Below are positions 58,201 to 64,000 of a stretch of DNA of 64,000 nt, piece after piece. The translations under genes and the position numbers were made by a program. A model generated the notes under the pieces. That model saw only the letters and a program-made list of their open reading frames with translations, did no database searches and was not told the origin of the DNA. This stretch comes from Aurelia coerulea. Lineage: Eukaryota > Cnidaria > Scyphozoa > Semaeostomeae > Ulmaridae. How positions within the stretch are numbered: position 1 is the stretch's first letter; every line of letters begins with the position of its first letter. The stretch spans positions 8,297,501 through 8,361,500 of the forward strand of contig CM076945.1 in assembly GCA_039566865.1 (NCBI GenBank). Direction: 5' to 3'.

Positions 58201-61200
58201 TTTTTGAAAAAATTCATGGAAAATTTGGAAAAAATTTGAATCATCGTGAATTCTAAACCAATAGAGGAAAAATAACATTACCATCGAGAAAACCAAAGTT
58301 TATGAAGGTCTACAATATGGTGGCAAGCAGAAATCTGTAGCTTTTCTGGTTTAGGATTTGGAAACTTAATGACGTCCTAGCCTCAAATTTAATAAATGCC
58401 GCCATTTTGAAACAAATCAAGATATCAATAAATTGTCACGGCAGATTTACAGCAAAAAACCTTTACTTCCTTCCAAGCCATTTAATTCAGAGAAAACTGT
58501 AATAGAATTTTACACCTACCTTTTTAAAGGTTTGAGCCCTATGTTGACATTTGATGATAATTGATGATAATTTATATTGTTTTGGGCGCTCAACATTTGG
58601 CTGAGAATCACCAGACTGACCAGATTATCCTATAAGATATCAACTGGTGATTTCATCTTAGTGTCTTGACTAGGTCAGACGAATTAGAAAATGAATACAG
58701 TAAGAACCCGCAAAATAGAAACCACTGGATAAGAAACCTCAGGCTGAATTTTTTGAGAAATGATGCCCTTATAATAAGAAACTTCTCAGACTGATTTTAG
58801 GAACAAGGTTTCTTGTAGGAGGATCCCAAATAAATTCATATTTAACAATCTTTGTTAAAATCAGGTGCCAAACATTTGTTTAGACATTTCATGCAAAAGC
58901 AACTGCTCCTATACTTGGCATATGCTATGGTTGAGTAAATTTAGAGAGAATGCTAGGTAACAAGAACATACTGCTCCATAGTGTTTCCTCTGGGCTTTCT
59001 TTAAAGATTTAAATTGAAATAATTGAAGGTTTCTTAACCATATCATAAAAACCTTTCAGCCTGTTTCCAGATTGATACCCTTTAAATAAGAAACCAAACA
59101 GGCTGTTTTTAAAAAACTGGTTTCTATTTTGCGGGTTCTTACTGTATTACTTACATTCTGCTTTGATATCAGCATGATTAACAGCATCAGCTGGATTCCT
59201 AGCAAAGTGCATCCATCTTACATTGCCTTGACAGATGTAACGGGCCACTTGAATGTAGTCTGAACTGATCATATAAAATGGAGTCTTTACTTTTAACTTT
59301 TTCGCTTCGTTCAGCATACTGTGTTGCATGGCATAATGACGGCTTAAATGCGACTTCAAACTGAAACTCTGCAAAAAAAGATCCATTGGCAACAAACATA
59401 CTTTACCGGATGAGTCAAGAAAACTGCACGAATATGTAAAATTGCTGCTCCCTGATTATCAAAGCAACAACATAGGAAAATGCCTTGTTTAAAGGGGCTG
59501 GATAAGAAATATGCAAACAAATCCACGGTTTGTGCATCAAATATCGCATTTTGAAAAGATAAATTCCTTTGTAATTAGCTAAATTCAAAAGGAAGAATCC
59601 TCATCTGAATATGGGCTGATTTTTGGGTGAAAGATCAAGAACATACTGGCTGGAAATCCGTTTATATCGCAGCAATCCCAAAACATATGGAGCTTTAATT
59701 TGTATCGGAAGAAAGTGCAAAGGCTAATCTCCAATATGAGACATCTATTTAGAATTTTCGTTAAATAATGGCAATAAATTAGCTCATCAGAAAACAGCCA
59801 AATCAAAAATTTCCCCTACGGTTTCTTATCTAGTCCCTTTAATAGTTAATAACTTCAATAGACCTTTTAGCTATTCTACAAAAGAGCTTCGATCGGGCGA
59901 TATTTTTATACGGGAGGCTCGATAGAATGGTGTTAAGAGCTTCTATCACTATTGTGCAAATTCGAAAATTCTACAAAGTGCACTTTCGAATTTTCGAATA
60001 TGCACAATATTGATAGAAGCTCTAACGCCACTCTATCGAACCTCGTGTATAAAAATGACGCTCGATCCAGGCTCTTTTGTAGAATAGCTAAAAGGTCTAT
60101 TGGATATTAAAATTCACCTGATTGGAATCCGCCTCTCCGTTCTGAAATTATGAGGAATCTTCCTATGAATGCCCTTTCCAAAAGTATAAAAAATGACTAA
60201 AAGTGATGATCAAATTTCGACAATTTTCCTGCCTCACAGCAATGACTTTTTATGTGCCAGCACGCGCTATCCAATGGGGATGATGGAATCCCCTTGAATA
60301 AATTAGTTACAAAGTGGGGATGACTCTTAATTCTCCCAAAGGGATACATTTGCTAAAACGTGTCCAAGCCATAGCTGAAGAGAGACATATCAGGGAAATT
60401 TGATTGTGATTTTGGGTCGTTTTTAAATGTTTCTCAAAGAGATTTTCTTGAAAAGATCCACTATAAAACCGGAACGGAACGACCGATTTGCACCAAAAAA
60501 TTAAAAAAAAAATGAGCATGTCGGCTATTAAACAAGGGAAGTGATAGAAGCTCCGATGCCAATCTTTTTTTATCAAGTAAAATCGAAACTAAATATACAT
60601 TACATTACTGGGTCCCATCCACAGGGGGGGGGGGGGGGAAAAGACACGCAGTCAACTAGTTCCAACTGCAGATGTGACTTAAAAATTAAATCACATAATT
60701 TCCAAAAAGAAAAACAAGCAACCAAAATAACAAAAAGAAAGACGTAAACAAATACGTAGAAAGGAAAAGAGAAAAAGAGGGAGGTCGCTGCTATGAAAAT
60801 ACTCGAAAAAAGAGTTGCAAGCAAAATCCCTTGGATCGTTCAATGAAGAGTAATTCGTACAAGAGTAGTTCACACAAATCTTTTGAATCCATACTTGTGA
60901 TGTCTAACCTTGTGATGTTTAACACCACTCAATTGAACTTTTCGTATAAAAATGTATAAAATATCACTAGAGCCAGACTCTAGTACACAGGTCTATTACA
61001 AACTTGATTTGCTTCCTGTCTCCTTACAAAAATCATTGAAAGCAGCCTCACCTTTTCACAACCAGGAACATTGCACGTCAAGCCTTTATGTGTAGTCATA
61101 TGGTTAGAAAGCCTCTCAGCTCTGTTGAACTTCTTATTACAAACTCTACACTTATAGACAGTTTCTGCCAGTGGGGATGGCTCTGTCGTTTTCGCAGTTT

Positions 61201-63467
61201 TCTTCATGCCACCATATTTCTTCCAATACAACCAGCATTCTTTGCACAGGAAAAGTTTGCACTGAGAAGTCGATGGTCCCCATGGATACCATAGAGCCGA
61301 TTCTTTGCCTGATGAGAAATAGGCGCTTACAGTTTACAGGATTTCTATCAAATTTTACCGCAAAAGCTCTATTGAGCCTCTCTCAGAATATCAGCAAAGG
61401 TTCCAAAATTTTAAAAAGGTTGGTGTATCTGTAAGCCCTGAAGAAGTCCTGCATGGCAAGACGAAATATTGGCAAAAATTAAATTAATCGTATTTGCTGT
61501 TGTTTTTTGTCGTGTTGCGGTGTTTCTGCCTTTAAATTTATTCATTTTTTCGTCATCGCAAGCATCTTCGGATCCGGCAATCGACGTTGGTATCGTGGCC
61601 TTTACTTTTTCAAATTAGTGTATCTGTAACCCATTTCTAATGGCTTCAAAGAAACTTCAGAGCTATTTCACTATAATTCTACCATTGGAATTCTCTGAAA
61701 TCTTCAATATTTTCAAAATCAGAACGTTTTTCTTATTTTCTTAATAATACAGGAAAGATTTTCAAAAAAACTTAAAACCGTCACCATTTCTAAAATTTTT
61801 GACCAAACATGAAATACAGTAATTCACATAAAACATAAAACGTCACTCTTCGGGCTTACGATTTAGAAATTTGATAAAGTCACGTCCCAAAATGAGTTGA
61901 AACACAAAATAAGCTGTAATTTCGAAAAATATTGAAGTTCCTGAAAAGTCAAACGGTAGAATTATAGAGAAGTAGCTAAAGCTTCTTTCAAGCCATTCAG
62001 TTAGAAGAAATAGGTCATAGAATGTTACACCCACCAGTTTATGCCGATTTAAAGATTTGGAGCCTGTGCCAAGAATACCTCTCTTTCCAAGCTAAAGTTA
62101 TAGAGTTATAGAGTTCTAGAGTTGGTTGTTTAACATGGGATCTTTAAATTACCCTCTCTTCTGCTAATTGGCAAACAGCAATCACAGGGCTATGAATGCC
62201 AGGCAAAAAACAACAATAAGCTTGCAAATCAACAAAATATTTTCAAATTTCACTCACCAAAACAACTCTCGCACATGTAATTTGGAGTGACGAAGCTTCC
62301 TCCTGCTGTGACTTGATACTGACTGGTAGCTTGCACAGCCAAGGTCAAATTGACCGCAGTATTGCTACAATAGATAACAGAGGGTGTGATTTTGAAGAAA
62401 AAAAAATCTGAAACGTAGTAAGAATGTCTGGGAAATCATTGGTAAGGCACTGAACTTCGTTGACACCTAACGCTGCATATCGTTTTCAGATTTCTTAACA
62501 GTTACTGAACCATATATTCATACAATTTTGGTGCTTGGTGACTTCCTATTATTTAAACTAGAACACATCCGTCTTTCTAACACTGGCGGATATTGTAAAC
62601 TCTGACCTCCTACAGATTTCTCCACTGTTGTCTTGTATCAGTTTGCTTAATTTTAAAACCAAGTATAAGGCATTAACGATTGGTTGCATGTTACTTATGG
62701 TTAAGGTTAGGGCAAAGTTCAAGATAAAGCAAACTTTGAGATAAACTCTCGCTGAACCATGCAATTTGGGACATCAAAACTCGTAAGAAGAGTCTAGAAA
62801 GCTCTAAGGAAGAAATAAAGACATTTACCTGCTCGGAATGAAGATCTGAGTTACTTTGCTATCTCCTTCTGCAGCTTTCATCCGTTTCTAGAAAATTTAG
62901 AAAATACATATGTTATACAATAAACACATATCACAACCAATGCAAAATAGACGGTCGCTTTCTTGTAATTGTTTTTTTCTCACAGCAGCGTAAAAAGGTT
63001 TGCTGTTGTTTAGGATGTGTTCAAAGAGTAAAGATGTTTGTTGAGGCTGATGCAAATCATGATGGAAATGAGAGTAACGCACCCCCTGTAGCTTCACAGC
63101 AGCATTTAAAGCAACCTTTGGCAATCTACAGATAACTGAAAACGGAGTATCAAATTGCCGAAGACAATAGTTTAGTTCAGTTCAGCTCGGTTCAGTTTTA
63201 TTGATTTAAATTCGACTACTGCAAACAAATATTCAATCTCTTTGACAGCAAAAGATGTTCAGTTTCTTAACCTCCGAAGAATAACTCAAAACACAGAAAC
63301 GTGACTCAGTTCTTTAACAAACTGTTGAGTTTTCATAAAATAATTCCAAAAGTCACATGGTGACAATTCTTTACTCATACACTTCTACTTACTTGTTGAA
63401 CATATTTATCAGTAGTCTTCCACATGTAGTAGTATTCTACAAGACTTGGCATCTTCTTCCACGGTAG
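52272..63467 (-). CDS. MTA-family NuRD subunit (metastasis-associated protein), partial, with C2H2 zinc fingers
   Basis: Eight exons with consistent phases: 63467-63393, 62887-62829, 62364-62258, 61308-61052, 59368-59155, 56192-55824, 54038-53943, 52626-52272. They give about 510 residues. The first ends the SANT domain ([15 protein letters not shown], then [12 protein letters not shown]). Exons 3-4 form the GATA-type finger: CESC, LWYPWGP, and [18 protein letters not shown], which has two extra residues compared with the CRLC pair of human MTA1. Then come C2H2 fingers: [10 protein letters not shown]...H..TH in exon 4, and [20 protein letters not shown] split over exons 4-5. The MTA middle block (KTPFYM...IKAEC) follows, then [18 protein letters not shown], like the GKRSYEQHNGVDG region of MTA1. 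A third finger, [17 protein letters not shown], spans exons 7-8. [17 protein letters not shown] ends exon 8. BAH and ELM2 exons lie right of the window. MTA proteins scaffold HDAC1/2 in NuRD in the nucleus. Confidence 0.9.
52956..53358. repeat. Inverted repeat element, TTTAAACATCGTTTTT family
   Basis: GTTTAAACATCGTTTTTTGC at the left and GCAAAAACGATGTTTAAAC at the right are inverted. Two more direct copies of ATTTAAACATCGTTTTT lie inside (53033, 53267), so it may be two overlapping MITEs. It is in an MTA intron. Confidence 0.6.
54119..54630. mobile_element. MITE of the GGGCTCAAATC family, copy B, 9-bp target duplication
   Basis: 512 bp. Arms as in copy A. Flanked by CTAGATAAA at 54110-54118 and 54631-54639. 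It landed beside a lone mariner-type end (CCGGGTGTCTTCAAAAAAAT at 54079). It lies in the MTA intron upstream of the third C2H2 exon. Confidence 0.87.
55306..55560. repeat. AAC/AAG-rich microsatellite
   Basis: Runs of AACAACAAGAACAAC and variants on the plus strand. It yields low-complexity ORFs in both directions, which are artefacts. It is in an MTA intron, upstream of a hammerhead-like motif at 55693. Confidence 0.85.
55693..55716 (+). ncRNA. Hammerhead-ribozyme-like core (retroelement remnant)
   Basis: CTGAAGA (fits CUGANGA), then GCCC-TAGT-... GGGC forming a 4-bp stem II, then GAAA. Conserved hammerhead core parts are present in order; stems I and III are not convincing. Such motifs are known in Penelope-like retrotransposons. 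The downstream CATCAGCACTGGAAAATAAA resembles a 3' retroelement tail. Confidence 0.5.
58035..58544. mobile_element. MITE of the GGGCTCAAATC family, copy C, 10-bp target duplication
   Basis: 510 bp. Flanked by TGACATTTGA at 58025-58034 and 58545-58554. Internal order as in copies A and B but in the reverse orientation relative to the central block. It is in the MTA intron between exons 5 and 6. Confidence 0.87.
58698..59144. mobile_element. mariner-type MITE, CAGTAAGAACC family, beside an MTA splice donor
   Basis: Ends CAGTAAGAACCCGCAAAATA and its complement, flanked by TA (58696-58697, 59145-59146). Interior has repeated TAAGAAACCT and CAGGCTG motifs. The right end is 10 bp from the 5' splice site of MTA exon 59368-59155, so the intron begins GTAAGTAATA and then runs into the element. 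Confidence 0.88.
59435..60530. repeat. Interspersed repeat, copy 2, split by a foldback MITE
   Basis: Shares blocks in order with 49290-49780 (CTGCTCCCTGATTATCAAAG, ATATCAGGGAAATTTG). It is interrupted at 59857-60101 by a foldback MITE. In an MTA intron. Confidence 0.55.
59857..60101. mobile_element. Foldback MITE, AATAGACCTTTTAGC family, copy 2
   Basis: 245 bp, arms of about 115 bp, closely similar to 28293-28539, including GAGCTTCTATCACTATTGTG and TCTAACGCCACTCTATCGAA. No target duplication recognised. Confidence 0.78.
61395..62070. repeat. Diverged MITE carrying a retroposed insert
   Basis: Same family as 304-685 (TTGGTGTA... TCTGAAATCTTCAATATT ... ACACCCACC). The left arm is split by a 183-bp insert at 61435-61617. 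No outer target duplication found. Located in the MTA intron between exons 62364-62258 and 61308-61052; the intron is about 0.95 kb. Confidence 0.6.
61435..61617 (+). mobile_element. 183-bp retroelement remnant with hammerhead-like motif and 12-bp target duplication
   Basis: Flanked by an exact GTGTATCTGTAA (61423-61434 and 61618-61629). It begins almost at once with CTGAAGA (61438-61444), a bulged hairpin (GTC-C-TGC-ATG-GCA-A-GAC) and GAAA (61463-61466), which is a hammerhead-like core. The rest is an untranslated-looking T-rich sequence. It fits a 5'-truncated Penelope-like element end. Confidence 0.6.
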
Positions 63468-64000
63468 CTAAAATATGAAGAAGGGGTAACAGAATCTTAC
63501 CCAGGAACTACTACGACTTTGAGCAACACAGTTGTAGGTTCGTTCACTAACATTCTGCAAGATAAACACTCTGGGCCTAATCTGCTTCAATAAGATATTT
63601 TAACCTTTTGCCATTAATAAGGTCTTCATTTTTTAACTTACAGTATCTCAAAAATAGCATACTTACTAACATATCAATTAAATGATTAATAAATCCAGTA
63701 CAATGTATATCTAAACTGCATATCATTGGAAAAAATAAGATAGCATATACTTTAAGACGGCGTACATTATATCCATTCAATTCTAATTGTTTCTTTTTAA
63801 AATTTGCAATGATAATTCGGTTGCGTTTCTCTCGAAGCACCCTGTATAATTTAACCTGAACTCTAAACATATATTTTAGAATAAATAACATAGATTAACT
63901 GAATGCCAACTGGAGGTAAGAGAAGTTAATGTGTATAGCTTTGCCCTTGCCAAAGAAAGAACAGACGTAGTCATTGCCTGTCAGTGCAGACAATCCAATG
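63468..64000 (-). other. MTA intron, runs out of the window
   Basis: Upstream of the first visible MTA exon. A 104-codon minus-strand ORF (63577-63891) has no recognisable family and no flanking splice sites in a matching phase. The SANT, ELM2 and BAH exons are expected beyond 64000. Confidence 0.5.

Noticed and set aside
63577..63891. 104-codon minus-strand ORF as an MTA exon
   Set aside because: No SANT or ELM2 similarity and no acceptor or donor in a fitting phase.

Overview
This is a window of animal nuclear DNA: long AT-rich introns with GT-AG splice sites, few genes and many small DNA transposons. The gene set (D-glutamate cyclase, NDRG, MTA, a 3-hydroxyacyl-CoA dehydrogenase-like protein) fits any metazoan. 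The mixture of hAT, mariner, piggyBac-type and long-TSD (Mutator-like) miniature elements, tRNA SINEs, hammerhead-like motifs and CCCTAA tracts fits a marine invertebrate, and a cnidarian is my guess (inference, low confidence). Nothing looks bacterial or viral.

Layout. 1-3059: a minisatellite of about 60-bp units split by a mariner-type MITE, then a tRNA-type SINE and CAAGGCTA-rich DNA. 3060-9779 (minus): the NAD-binding part of a 3-hydroxyacyl-CoA dehydrogenase family gene; its first intron holds a 3.76-kb terminal-inverted-repeat element. 9780-10443: a short space from which that gene and the next diverge. 10444-19129 (plus): a D-glutamate cyclase gene (DGLUCY), five exons, complete or nearly so. 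19130-32224: intergenic DNA with a hAT MITE, a long GAT microsatellite, an intronless GIY-YIG-like ORF (22637-23200, minus), telomere-like tracts and several foldback elements. 32225-34638 (minus): an NDRG-family gene. 34639-52271: no confident host gene. It holds a hAT MITE, two tandem duplications, a retroposon, two TTAA-flanked elements back to back, a 2.8-kb nearly palindromic Mutator-like element with an ORF duplicated in its arms, and a nest of three MITEs. 52272-63467 (minus): eight internal exons of an MTA (NuRD subunit) gene from the end of the SANT domain on, with C2H2 zinc fingers that human MTA1-3 lack. Both ends of that gene are missing.

The two genes at the left both act in small-molecule metabolism and may share a promoter region. 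Elsewhere the genes look unrelated, and the most unusual content is the transposon layer. Its insertion history can be read from intact target-site duplications of 2 (TA), 4 (TTAA), 8, 9-11, 13 and 24-26 bp. Two insertions sit 10-12 bp downstream of 5' splice sites, in NDRG and MTA.
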